Part shown: one piece after another, positions 37,480 to 49,745 of the stretch
Position numbering within the stretch: the stretch's first letter is position 1
Layout: the number at the start of each line of letters is the position of its first letter
Assembly: GCA_040954595.2 (NCBI GenBank)
Contig: CM082589.2
Span: 620,001 to 684,000, forward strand
Direction: 5' to 3'
Source of the DNA: Balanoglossus misakiensis
Lineage: Eukaryota > Hemichordata
Length of the DNA stretch: 64,000 nt
Program-made: the position numbers and the translations under genes
The notes under the pieces: generated by a model
Database searches by the model: none
What the model was told of the DNA's origin: nothing
Seen by the model: only the letters and a program-made list of their open reading frames with translations

Positions 37480-37637
37480 ACGAGAGAGAAGAGAAGAGAG
37501 AAGGGGGAAGAGAGAGAGAGAGACGAGGAGAGAGGAGAGAGAGAGAGAGAGTGTGCGAGAGACAGAGAGAGAGAGAGACAGAGAGACAGAGAGACAGAGG
37601 GGGAGGGAGGGAGGGAAGGAGGGAGAGAAGGGAGTTG
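37480..37637. repeat. Purine (GA-rich) tract
   Basis: About 160 bp of almost pure purine on the plus strand, with AGAG, ACAGAG and GGGA sub-repeats. Open frames across it on both strands are artefacts of the repeat. Confidence 0.95.
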
Positions 37638-38640
37638 TATTCTCGTGTCATTGTTAAGTTGAACGAAAATTGTCTTTCGAAGGAAACGTCCTTGCAAGTT
37701 GCAGACATGGACAAACATTGTCCATTGGACAACAGACACCAAAATTCCTCCAGAAATATACACAAATCAACACGAATTCACACTTATGCGAAGACGTGAC
37801 CTAGAGTATGAGGGGGGGGGGGGCAATTGATGGCAGAGATTTGCGTGTTTTCACACACATCAGACACTTTAATTAAATTCGGCTGACCTATACAAAAGTG
37901 ATTATCTCTGAGGTTATGCATAGAAAACTCAACACTAAAGACCATCTCAGACACGTTCATCGCCCAAACACTATTAAGTAGAAACAAACCGAATTACGAC
38001 GGCAGATTAAACTTCAACTCTGATTAACGATCCGAAAGGATACAATTTAGTAAGAATACATTTTCCCTTTATCAGCCAATTTGCATATTTTCTCGGTTTA
38101 GTAACATCTACCATAAATTTCAGGCATTTTACCGCAGATGCACACGTTTTAAACTGGACACTTGTATGTTAGTGAAAATGTCTGGGAATTGCGAGAACTT
38201 GGATGATTAAAGTCAAAAGATCAATGCACAGACAATGGTGCAGACAACAATTTTTACTTTCAGCTTGCTGCCTACATGTCCTGGGCATATCAGCCAATCA
38301 TATTCCAGTATTCAAGGATTACAGCGCATCCTTGAAATGTGTAGCAATATATCCGTCACAATATTTACTGGGGCTAAATAAATAGCTTGTCCTTAAGAGG
38401 CTTTTGTTTATCTGGTGTTTTGACTGTTCCTTTATGGGTATATTTACAGTCCTTGGGTACTATCGCCGCATTTCTAGGAATCGGCACAAACAGGAAGGTT
38501 TAGCGATGTAGTTCGGCGACAGCGATACAAATCCGCCTACTTTTTTCGCGTCTACGTCTTGGCTCTGTGCCCAAGTCTATTTCTAAGCACCTGGATCGCA
38601 GTTCCTACTGTGACGACTCAAGGTGACAGGCACCTGGGCA

Positions 38641-38654
38641 GTTCCCATGGCAAC
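38641..38654. promoter_or_regulatory. X-box (RFX-type) palindrome, full consensus
   Basis: GTTCCCATGGCAAC matches GTTNCCATGGNAAC at every specified position. Confidence 0.55.
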
Positions 38655-39506
38655 TTTAAGGCCTGGATCGGGGGCGTTGGTGATGAAGGAACAACGTTTT
38701 TTTTAGAGTTTTCCTCTTACGTTTCAAGTAAATCTATATTTGTTGCCAGTCAATTTCTAAGCCTATTACTGTTTTCACAAGAAGAAAGAATATGTACTAC
38801 GCAAATTAACCACTTCCTCGCACCATTCATTCATATTACGTCGGCAATATTTCGACGGCTGTGATGAGTCCCTCTTGTGGGTAACTATCGGCCATGAAGT
38901 GAGATTAAACTTGGGTTGGTTAATTTAGAGAGATTAAAATAATGGAAGAGACTACAAACTTGTAAGATATGAGATAGTATAAATTGAAGTAGCTCAGAAT
39001 TGTCAAGACGTGATACGCAAAAAGACGGTAGTCAGAGAAGGTCACGTGGTTACGTAACAACCCCCTTTCATATGTATCTACTCTTCACTTACGGAAATCA
39101 CGCCTCATAGAGATAACCACAAAACTAACGCCATCATTGAAGTGGAAAATCGTGCAGTGCTGCGTATGATTTTAGTCTAATGAATGATTTAATTTGATAA
39201 AGATTACAATGTATACATCAACACAGAAGAGGGTTTTTGCCTCGAATAATCATTGTCTAGGTCAAATTGAAAAGGGATTTCAGAAGACAATTGTATATTT
39301 CCACTCACAAGGTTACAACTAGTCCGAAATATGTCTTGACTTGCACGGATTTTCAAGGAGACAGGCATTTTTCTCTAGCGCAACGTTCGAGACGGTTTAT
39401 GCAATCATATTTGCGGGCAGTTGCCGACAGGCCGTTGACACTACGATGTCCCAAGGTCGTGGTGTCAGAATGGCAGCAAAAATCTTCATCACAGATCAGT
39501 CTCTTT

Positions 39507-39558
39507 CTTCCCCTCTCTCTCTCTCTCCCTCCCCCCCTTCCCCTCTCCCTCCCTCGGC
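39507..39558. repeat. CT-rich pyrimidine tract
   Basis: TC and CCCT repeats on the plus strand. Confidence 0.9.
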
Positions 39559-42500
39559 CTAATAACGCTTTTAATTTTGCTCAAAACCATATTGCCTTTT
39601 GTGGTATTTTCTGTGCATTCAGTAATTTCCTTACACAGGCAGAGTAAAATATTTTGCGTCGACATTGTGATATTTATGCTCTGTCTCACTACAATCAGGA
39701 TATTATATCTCATTACATATGGATACAGAGGTCAAAAGAGGGTTGTTAGGCAAATACAAAATTACATAAAAATGAAAAATGGGATTTATTGCTTTTTGTT
39801 GCCAATGGCAGAGAGATAAACGGCGATAAGTATGCTGAAATTATTATGCGTGAAATATGAAATTTGCAAATAGTTCAGCCTTTGGGTGCCGAGATCAATT
39901 GTCTGAGTGAGTGACATCTCGATCGTGACCGTCATATCTCATTCAATTTGAGCGAGACATGTTTTGTAATGAATTACTTCTTAAATGACGGTTCCTTTCT
40001 ATCTGTCTTGATTAGATTGTGTTATTTCTTTTCCCGGTGTTTTATCTTTATTCCCAATGGGTGGGTGCGTGAATATAGGCATTCTGAAGAAGAAATTTGG
40101 GGATGAAAATTGAATGAGAGATGGGGGTTGACGGCAAAGTTGACCAGCGACAACAAGAGAAGTGGGTCATTAAACCCGAATGAACCTACTCCGCCAGAGA
40201 GGGCAAAAGATGCGTACGGCGTTATTACATACGCGTTGACATGACAACGCGAAATTTTGTTCGGAGGATGCAGAAATGCGCGTACGCGTGCGAAGTCTAG
40301 CACTAACGATGCATTTCATTCAAAGCATGAACAGCAGGAGAATCTAAAACGTGTTAATGAGAGCCATTAAAATGAGTGTTGTGATTCGGAAACTTGGCCA
40401 TGTTGTCTGATGTTGCAAGGACATTTTAGACATAATCCATATCTTGTAAAACGTTGATCGAGTAAACAAGAAGACACTGCCAAGAAATATCCCACTTGGG
40501 CCATGTCATTCTCCCAATTCATCACTGAAATCAAACTGTACTGAACAGTGGCTCCAGCCAATGCCGTGCTGTCATAGCAACCAAAATGCTCCATTGAAAA
40601 GAACGTAAACCTACTTCTGAATCGACCAACAACATATCAAACGCAGGAATCATCTCCAAATGTGAGATACATCTTCAGACAGATATCACCATCCCGATTT
40701 CGATTGCATGTCAAAGGCCCCGATCAAAATGCAAATATTTGAACATTATTCGTAAGTTCCGGAAACGTTCATGAATTGGCCAGACAGTTAATCACGCCAA
40801 GGACACTCGCCTTGTCTTTTTTTCGTCCTCATTAGCATTTACCCAATACCATGACTGCCGTCACCTTTGTGTATAGCTTGCTGGGGGCTTAGCCCTAATG
40901 GAGTTCTAACGGGAATCAATTGATTATCGGCTGCAATCCAGGGAAGAGATAAAATCAATTAAACAATGACCGCGCGCTATCCTGCAACGGCTCCGATGAA
41001 TTTCTAAGTGGGTTGATAACAGTCGCTGTTGTGCGCTCGTCGCGTCCAGTCAAAAGTCAACCTTGAGCCAAACAAGGGAGGGGACATAATAAAAGGCACA
41101 ATTATTTAAAGGCTTAAATTTCTCGGTTTCAATTGGCAAAGAAAAGACAATTAGGCCCGAAGAAATAAAAGGCAGGATGCGTCACATACAATCCAGCAGC
41201 CCCTCCGCGTTTCAATCAAACATATAAAGAGCGTTTGTAAGTTTACGTAATCTGCTTTTGATTAGGGTTACACTCTCCTGGATAATTCTCCCAGTTGACG
41301 CAAAAACTGTTGCTTTTTGAGACCGGCCTTGGGTCACACGCCCGCAGTTTCTATCTCTTTTGATGTCATTGTTATATCTACCGTTGGCCAATCCGTTACC
41401 ATGGGTTGCTAACGCTGTCTTCTCCTATATAGCGTTCTCTGAAACGCTACTGCAAAAGAACTAAGGCAAGATTATCATTTCTTTTTGCTTGTTTTGGCGG
41501 CCAACAACTCTTTTCTAGGAAATCCCTGATAAGGCTAGCCACGAATATAGGAATGCGCACCCACAAATAGTTTAACAGGTGCGCAAACAGATCAAATCTC
41601 GAGTCTGCGATGGAATGGAATGGAATCAAAATGCGTGAAATGGCAACTATGTCTGGAAAGGAAAGACTTTCAACAGAAAGTTACTTACTTATATAAATAA
41701 AGTTGGTGCGAAATTTTGTAAGTAAGACATTTTATACTGAAAGATTTGACATATTGCCTTTACAAGACGATTGTTTCAGAGTAACCTAGTCACTACTATT
41801 TAATAACCAAGGTAAAGAATTCTAGCGGAAGCATCGCAAACTTGCAGTGAGATGAATTTGTACAGATGACCAGACATTCTTTCCCAGCATGCAATGCTGC
41901 TACTTCATTAGAATATAAAATGCCACCAGGAAAGTAAGTGCGTTGGGATGGCTGATAAGTTGGTTGGATGAAGGAATTTAGAAAGTTTTTTTTTCGGATG
42001 TTAAGTTTTATTTCTGTTCTAGTTTATTAGCTTGGAATACGATAGGGTGTGGAAAATGGACCTGGGAAGCGGTGAGGATCTGAAGGTCATTCCAGACTGG
42101 GAAAGACTGGGAAGAGATAGCTATAAAACAGGAATCTCTTGAAACCGTGCCAGACGTGTTTGTGTCTGCTTGTTGGGAACAACGATTGAAATCCTTAATG
42201 GCACAGCAGGACAGTGTCTTAATTACGTTTAGGGAGCTGTCGTCCTTCACGGCTTAATGAACAGGGTGAAAAACTCCAGTGGTGAATATACAGCATTCCT
42301 TTGGGGTCGCTTGTCTGAATGTGAGCTATAGAATCTCAGGAGACGCGAGTTATACAATCCCACTTCAACTGGACAGCCTCTTCCCACCCACTGAACACAT
42401 TCCCCTCGTCTCGGAGTTTGACTCTCTCGCAATTAAAAGTTATGTCACTTCGGCGTTGCTTGGGCATTCGTCTCGGCTGGTGGTGTTACACCAAGGCCGT

Positions 42501-44799
42501 GGAAAGTCTATACTGCCTCTCGACAGACGTTCGTTTGTCGTAAATGTTTCTGAAAGTATTTCCACCACTGCCCCTTCTGGATAATTTTCGAAAGAGTTCA
42601 AAAGTGGGAGTCGTAATCTCCTAGTGCATATAATTTTATGCAGTCATTGGAAAACGTGATTAGGAAAGAAAGTACATTGATGTTTCAAGTTGCACTATTC
42701 CTGACCTCTAGCAGCTGTGACACAAGTGTGTCGTTTATCTAATTTTATTTTACTTTTTATTGGACATTTCAATGATCAACGATTCAGATGGCTGAATCAT
42801 AGCGTTATATGTTCATTCACAAACAATGGAATTAACTCAAAGCATATACTTAAGTGACTGCATTAGGGTAGGTGTTCTAGGTCTTTCTCGTCATATACTT
42901 TAGAATATGTCTCCTTTCAATATTTATCACCATTTCTCAACTTTATCGTCCTTCCGTGTGACTGTGATAAAATATTACTAAACTGTTGATACCACGGGGC
43001 TGTTGAATACAGGTTGGCACAAAATCTGTAAACACTGTCACTACTGGCATCTGAGTTATAAAATGATGTTTTACAACACAATTTATCCATATATTGGATT
43101 TGGACAGCAGCTACCAATTGATGAGACGTTTTCACTCAAATAAAGAAGAAAGCAAACAAAATCAGATATACTGATGTTTTTGCCATTTATAAGGTTTGTC
43201 GGAATTTGAGAAGTTAATGAGAGTCTGACAGCACAACCCCTTGTGTAAATGTGTTTGTGTTTTTTGATAACGTGGTTAGACAACTCATGCAAACCGCCGG
43301 AAGACATGACAGCAAATTGACCGCGGTGATATTAAGTTCTCGCCTCTAACGTTATGTGCACTGTAAACGTATACATGTATAACGGAAGGTGGGATTATCT
43401 GGAATTGTGTGATTATCCAAATATCGTATGAATATAATTGTGCTCATTTCAACATAAATGAGGGGGACTTTAACGAATGTATTAAACCATTTTTCATTTA
43501 CGATTCTCTTCAGGCGTCAGAGTAGTATGACGTCATGGCTGATATTGCTATGACATCATTTGTGGTTTGTCATGAGTGATTACTTGCAGCAACATGAAGA
43601 GTGATCATTTCAAGGTTTTGAAATGGACACCCTATTGTACATGTTGCAATTTGATGTTGCTACATTACTTGTCAGTCCCCGGGTATGAAGTCCGGCGGAC
43701 CGATGGATTGGGCTCCGTCTGTCCGTCTGTCCCTCACCCCATGTCTGGAACAATATGGCCACTGGGCGGCCATTTTGTTTTAAGCTTTCACCACGTGATC
43801 CAATATGGCCACCATTCAATCATTTGGAGTGAATTTGTCCTGCCTGCCTGTCTCAAGCATCTTTTGACTGATTTCATTCAAACTCAGTGCGAGTAAATCC
43901 AGAGTTACTGACCTAAGTTGCTGGTCACTAATTTAATTTACATATTTAATCAGCTTGAACTCACGATTTATGTCCATAAGTACGACACCAAAATGTGATG
44001 AAAATTGCCAACAATTACGTACAGTCACTGCACTAGAATATATCCACAGAGTATGACACACACCCATCCAACTGGGGGTCATATTTAGTTCACATCTGGT
44101 TATGATTTTTATGTCAAGAGTTATTGCTTAAATATGTCTGAGGTGACTCATTTGAACCTGACTCAAGGACTATCTAAGTGATGACTGTCAGCTGGTTTGT
44201 TATGAGATGACAGGTGTTGTAACTGTGACGTTCCTGGGCATGACGACAAAGGGAGAGTGGACTCAGACAGGCCTGTGCATGCCAATGATTATTGTGCAAT
44301 ATTCCTTCTGACACTGGGTTCAAAACTTGTTGGAAACATTTCCAAAGTCCTTTGCAGACATGCCCTGACTCATTTCATTACGATATATTTTCGTCCTGTG
44401 TTTTCTTGATCTATTTATCCCCTATGGACAATGCCATTGACAATGACCTGTTATCAATTAACAGTCACATCACGGTGTTTACAACACTACCCTCGCCGAG
44501 TTCCTTTGTTTTCATGGGACTCATGGAAATTGTGCCACGTGCTAGCGGGGAATTACCTATATACTAGTATTGCTCGCCCGTAGGGGTATTAACATGATAT
44601 TGAACAATTACATTTATAACGGGGGCACGATTACAGTTTGATATGCCACCAGAACAAGATAGTGTCCGACGAATGATTTTCTTCATATGTGTTACGTGTG
44701 TCATGAATGTGAAGGTACAGAAGTACTGTCTTGTTCTGGGCAGTATTATGAAACTGTACTCATGAAACGTGATAACATTAGATGGTACTGTAGGCTTAC

Positions 44800-45068
44800 C
44801 TGTTGGTTGGTACGTTGGTTGATGAATTGGACTTCGGTAAGCCTGAAGGAACGCGGCAGCTTCTTTCGACAGAGTCCTGCAAATTTTCCCCAGAAGTTCT
44901 TTAACACCCAGGAACAGGCAATCATCCTCGTCAACCTCTTCACACGTTTCTGCTTCTATTCCTAACGTTTTTTGGGGGCAATGGGTATCGTCCTCGGACA
45001 CGATGCTTCCTCCGTGAAAATGGCGACGCGAATGAAGTGGCGTGTACAAATTTGTGAAACCACCTGGT
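44800..45068 (-). other. Candidate exon of an unrecognised minus-strand transcript
   Basis: The minus strand is open from about 45068 down to a strong donor, CAACAG|GTAAGC (exon end 44800). The frame reads with plausible protein composition, including an acidic run CEEVDEDDCLFL followed by LGKICRTLSKEAAAFLQAYRSP, but has no in-frame ATG and no family I recognise. Two minus-oriented CCAAT boxes (ATTGG at 45150-45154 and 45183-45187) lie 80-120 bp upstream, as expected for a promoter. It could be the first exon of a non-coding RNA, an internal exon of a small gene, or chance. A second frame has an ATG but only about 40 codons to the donor. Confidence 0.3.
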
Positions 45069-46024
45069 TAACCTGAGCTTTTCATTGCGGTTTGGCCTCT
45101 CTCAACCAATGGAATTCTCTGTATGCAGTTCTGCACTATCCACCTTTTAATTGGCTTATAGGAAAGCAGTGTGTACTTCATGATTGGTCATGTTTTACAC
45201 CAGGTGTTGGTGACTTGTCGGACAAAGCACTCGTGTCGTGCAATCGTCCAGATATTGAACTCCCTCGTGCATTTCGATACATCTGTTACCATAGCTTCAC
45301 CGGCAACATATGCAAGGTGCACGACGACCACAAGTCAAAACTCAACGTGACCTATCAGTTCAGTTTTATAGCGTCGCGTCAAAAAAACTTGTCTTACAAA
45401 ATCTGGCGAATTTTAATAATATTGTCTCTTGAATACTGCATAATTGATGTATCTGCTTGGAAGTATATGGACATGATTCGAATTCCATTGCAATCATTCC
45501 ACTGTGTCACATTACATATTTTGTCGAGATTCCAAGGTTGAAATCGTCAGATATTTATGATTTTTCCTCTCAGGCTTTATAAATAATGCGACGAAAAATA
45601 TCAAAAGTATTTACATAATTATTTTACCGGGACGTGACTTTGCAAGTGGGTTTTCTGTGTCATTCTTTGATTATTTTACTTTAAAATTAAATTGATTGAC
45701 GTTGATATTCAAATTACTGCACTGGAGTATTATTCGCACGACACAAACACCTGAACTGCATAGAGTATTTGAACAACCTGATTCGCATGAAATATCAAAA
45801 CAGTAGATGCCTATAAGGCATCGTTAACATTTATCACCAAATCCCAAGGTTACCATGGGAAGCAACAGCATAGTGACCATTCTCTAAGTCTGGTATCTAA
45901 GCCCGCAAGATGTTTGAATGATTTGTCAGCGTGCGAATCCATTGATAGCAACTTTCTCTCTGTGTGACGTCACAATGCAAGGTGCAGAAGGTGTGAAATG
46001 AAGACAACATGAACAAAGAAGCGG

Positions 46025-46037
46025 GGGTCAGAGGTCA
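46025..46037 (+). promoter_or_regulatory. DR1 element (HNF4/RXR type)
   Basis: GGGTCAGAGGTCA, the same arrangement as the site at 29143, about 17 kb away. Confidence 0.4.
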
Positions 46038-49000
46038 AAGCATCGACGTACGGCGCTCCGGGCACCGTGAGACGTCATGCGTACGCGTCACGCTGAGATT
46101 GACAGCAACGAGACACGTCAAAGGAAAAGAACCTTATGGTTTCAACCATTTCTGCTTGGAGATTGATCCGATTTGGTGAATAAAGGACATTGCCACGAAT
46201 GAAAGCATGACATTATCATATATGTTCACATATGCAACATTACTTATGACAGGTGTAGCGTCATTGGTACCAAATACCTTGATCATGCCAACTTAGGTAT
46301 TTTGAATAACATTCCGTATATGATGGTAATTTAAAAAAGGAACAATGACAGAAATGAACGATATAATCTACACGTATCAAACGACTCTGTCAGTTGGATC
46401 CGCGTACTTCCACAGTTTTGGAAGGAAGTGCGTGATACGTGGTCCACTTGGCGCACTGCCAAAACTTTTTCTACAGACAAACTCTTTGAACGTATCCTGG
46501 AAAAGAAAATATTGGAGTGGAAGTAATCACGCCAAAAATACCGTAATTATACCATTGCTGTTAATGTGAACATGGCATTATTTCTACTGAAAACCCAACA
46601 ATTTTTACTGTAATGACAATCCCATGCGAAATGCAGCAAATGCCTGCAACAGACCCTGGTCCACGTGACATCGACAAGGCCTGTAAAATTGATATGATTT
46701 CGGGGCTGTAATGACCGACCTGATACACTTTTCATGGCCGTATGCAGCGGGCCAATGTCTACCTGTGTACTCGACTATGTAACATATTGTTGAATTATCG
46801 GAGAACATATGTTCGCATGCAAACAATTTTCATTTTGGACTACAGCACAAGTCTGCGGTCACACAGTACTACATCGTACGGTTAGCCCTGCGTACAGGTC
46901 TGTGTGTTCAGTGCCTGTAGGTCCGCACAGACCCTCGAAATGCCCAAACCATCAAAATGTCCGCTACGGGTCAAAGAAAACGGAATGCACCCGTGAAAGA
47001 TTCTTTTCTATAACTTTCTTTCAAGATGCGTGATATATGTTTCATGCAAAACAACCTAGAGCTATGCCCACGTCCCAAGCATGAACGCAAAATGACCCAT
47101 ACCGAGCCTGGTGTACTTTTTGTATATTATTTGAGCATTGAAAAGTCTTGGTACCAAGTTTCAAAACTTCCCATAACATGAAAAGACAAAAAATAAGAAT
47201 GCGGACTTTAGAAACAGCGTTAAATTTTGAGTCACAGTGTCATTGCAATGTCACACCACTAACATGCTTTGCAGTGGCGCTACACAATAAACTGGGCAGA
47301 GAACAGATTGTAGCATAATTAATGCGGGTAACGTCTGGTGATCCGTGTAATTTGCTTTTCCTGTATGAAATGATTTCCATTTGAGACTTTCAGAAAATGA
47401 CCTTGTGTTGAAGGTCGGATGAAACAAGAGGGAACGACGCACGGACGGACGAAAAACGTGAACGGATGCGGCGATTACGTCGTAAGCGTCAACTTTGGAA
47501 CGCCAAAGAAAACCTTTCGGCTGGAAAGTTTGATTTACGCGTGTGAAAGCTAGTGTCTTTCGGGTTCCTTGTGTCGGGTTTCCTCCGTCTTGTTGCCCTT
47601 ACAAACGAGGCGACATATTTTCTGTGCGGTAGATGTCTTAGGATCGGTGTTACAAGACGTCAACCAAATTGTTGACGATTTTTATTAGTACAAGCGAATA
47701 AAACCGTTATCCTATAACGGGCAGGGGTGGAGGTAAGACATTGTTGGCTGACCATGGAATAACAGTCTCTCCATTATAGTTTTTGTCGGACAAATTCTCG
47801 GCATCCTTTACCATGTAGAAACTATAAAACAAGTGGCAAACGGGAGTTAGTCAACCACAGCACCAAGGTGAACAATGGTTTTACAATCTGATTTTTATGA
47901 TCATGGTCGTTGCATTCAACAATGGCCCAGGAGTACATCGCCCAAATCCTTTTGTGGTCCGACGTTTTGTAAGAGACTGTCCACCCAGATTTGTAATTTA
48001 CTTTCTCAGAATGAAACAAAATAACCATGCGAAATAAAAAAGCGAGCCTATTGACTCTACTTTTATTTTATGAACAATTTTTATGGATGTCTAGACGACC
48101 TGGCCAGGATCAATGAAGCCAGCCAAACGTTTTAATATTCTTAAACGATTGTAAAAATAGGAGCGGTTGTGGTTCGCTTGATATGAATGTCCTCGTAAAA
48201 GTTGAAGTAACGAGTTACTTGTTTAGTTTTAGCGTTCATAAACTGGAGTGATGAGACCACTTTCTGGACCATTGGTACTCCGATGATATAACCACGAGAC
48301 GTCGCTCGGCGCGGTGTTAACTGGATCACTGGGAACCGTCTGGCATCTCCGCTCACCTTGTCAACACTAAGCCTCTCTAATCCGTTCTGAGAACGCAACC
48401 ACTTTCATAAAAGCAATCACCATTCGCGATGGATGACTTAACAAGTATAACGTTTTATGGCCTTGTGTTTGTGTGCCGTCCCCTTTTCTTTAAGACGAAA
48501 ATGGTCCGTAACATTCTGGCCAATGCTTATGTAAACGGATCGGATACTACGATTGTTGAACTTCCCTAATACTCGATTAAATCCGACTTTGAGTATCAAT
48601 AAACGACCCATAAAAATTTGCTTTTCACCCTCATCAAGATCATTCACCGTTTACTTGATTATGACGTATCGATGTCAGTAAATATTGTTTTCATGGCTAC
48701 TTGATCTACCGATACTACGCGGTTCAAGTAAAGTCGTCTGAGTCTCAGACGGATTCTTCTTAGCGAGGCCAAATTAAATACTGTTTTTCTTTCTGTTCAC
48801 TCTCTCAGTTTTCGTTGATTGATTTGCGTGGTTGCTTTTCTTTCCCCCAAAATAAAATCCTCCTAAAGGAAGTTTTTTTATCGCTTAAATCCACAAGTGT
48901 CATCACAAAAAAGGAGAATAATTGCTCTTTTGTGGAGTGAAGGCCATGAAAGTCGTCTCTAAGTACTCATTGCAACATGTCTGACTTTTTTTCTGTGCAA

Positions 49001-49614
49001 CTGTTTTGATCCTGTGATTCTTATCAGAGAAGAAACACACCAACAACCAGAAAAGGAACTGTCGATTTGCATCTTCTACAATGTCAAAAATGTTCAGTAT
49101 GAAACGGACTTCACGCGTAGCGACCTTAAATTACACGCTGAGTGGTTGAAAATGATTCTAAAATCGACACCCTTATCGTGTTCGTCAAGTTCATGTTCGT
49201 ACTTTGCCAGACAAGTGATACGACAACGATATCATTAGCTGCACATCCATGCAGGCGAGATGTTCCCACGAGATGCTAAACAAACCGTTGAGTTTGCCAA
49301 AAGACAGCAGACACACACGCGCGCTCCTTGGAGGAGTTCGTCGGGGGTTAAGATGGACGTCACAGGAACCCATTCAAGGGTGGATAATATATCCGAAAGA
49401 AGATGCCGACGCTGTCGTGAATCACTCGTGAGACGAAGCTTGCAAGGTCACCTTGAGAATGCCGAGGATGACCGGGAGAGGGCCACCTTTTCATTTGAGA
49501 CGCCGCTCGCAGCTTTCGCCAATCGATAAACAAATGATCATCGTACAACTGCTGTTATTTGAAGTGACTGTAGTAGTATATCAGAGAATAAATTTTCGAA
49601 GACAGAAGCGATGT

Positions 49615-49745
49615 TCTACGTACATACAATACAATACGGTGCAGTGTGGTGCGAGATGATGTACTACAACACAATACCATATACAATGTAATGTAATGTA
49701 GTACATAACATTATAATACAATACAAATTACGAAAATAAAGCAAA
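49615..49745. repeat. Degenerate (ATACA)n/(ATGTA)n low-complexity tract
   Basis: Short ACAATACA and AATGTAATGTA units with drift. Confidence 0.7.

Larger units (their letters stand above)
11830..44799. other. Gene desert upstream of MYC, first part
   Basis: About 33 kb with no exon I can recognise on either strand. Open frames here are short, or are made by GA/CT repeats, or lack any domain. Contents that can be named are listed separately: microsatellites, poly-G/C runs, X-box palindromes, CRE octamers, and IR1 and DR1 elements. Confidence 0.7.

Noticed and set aside
37411-37765. Several Arg/Glu- and Ser/Leu-rich open frames on both strands
   Set aside because: Artefacts of the GA-rich purine tract; every frame is open across it.
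43740-43830. Repeated CAATATGGCCAC as CArG/SRF boxes
   Set aside because: The A/T core is one base short of a CArG box; only a short direct repeat with a YY1-like GCCATTTTG.
45092-45541. Plus-strand open frame of 149 codons
   Set aside because: It overlaps the CCAAT-box region of the minus-strand candidate, has no domain, and is rich in hydrophobic and aromatic residues as expected of AT-rich noise.
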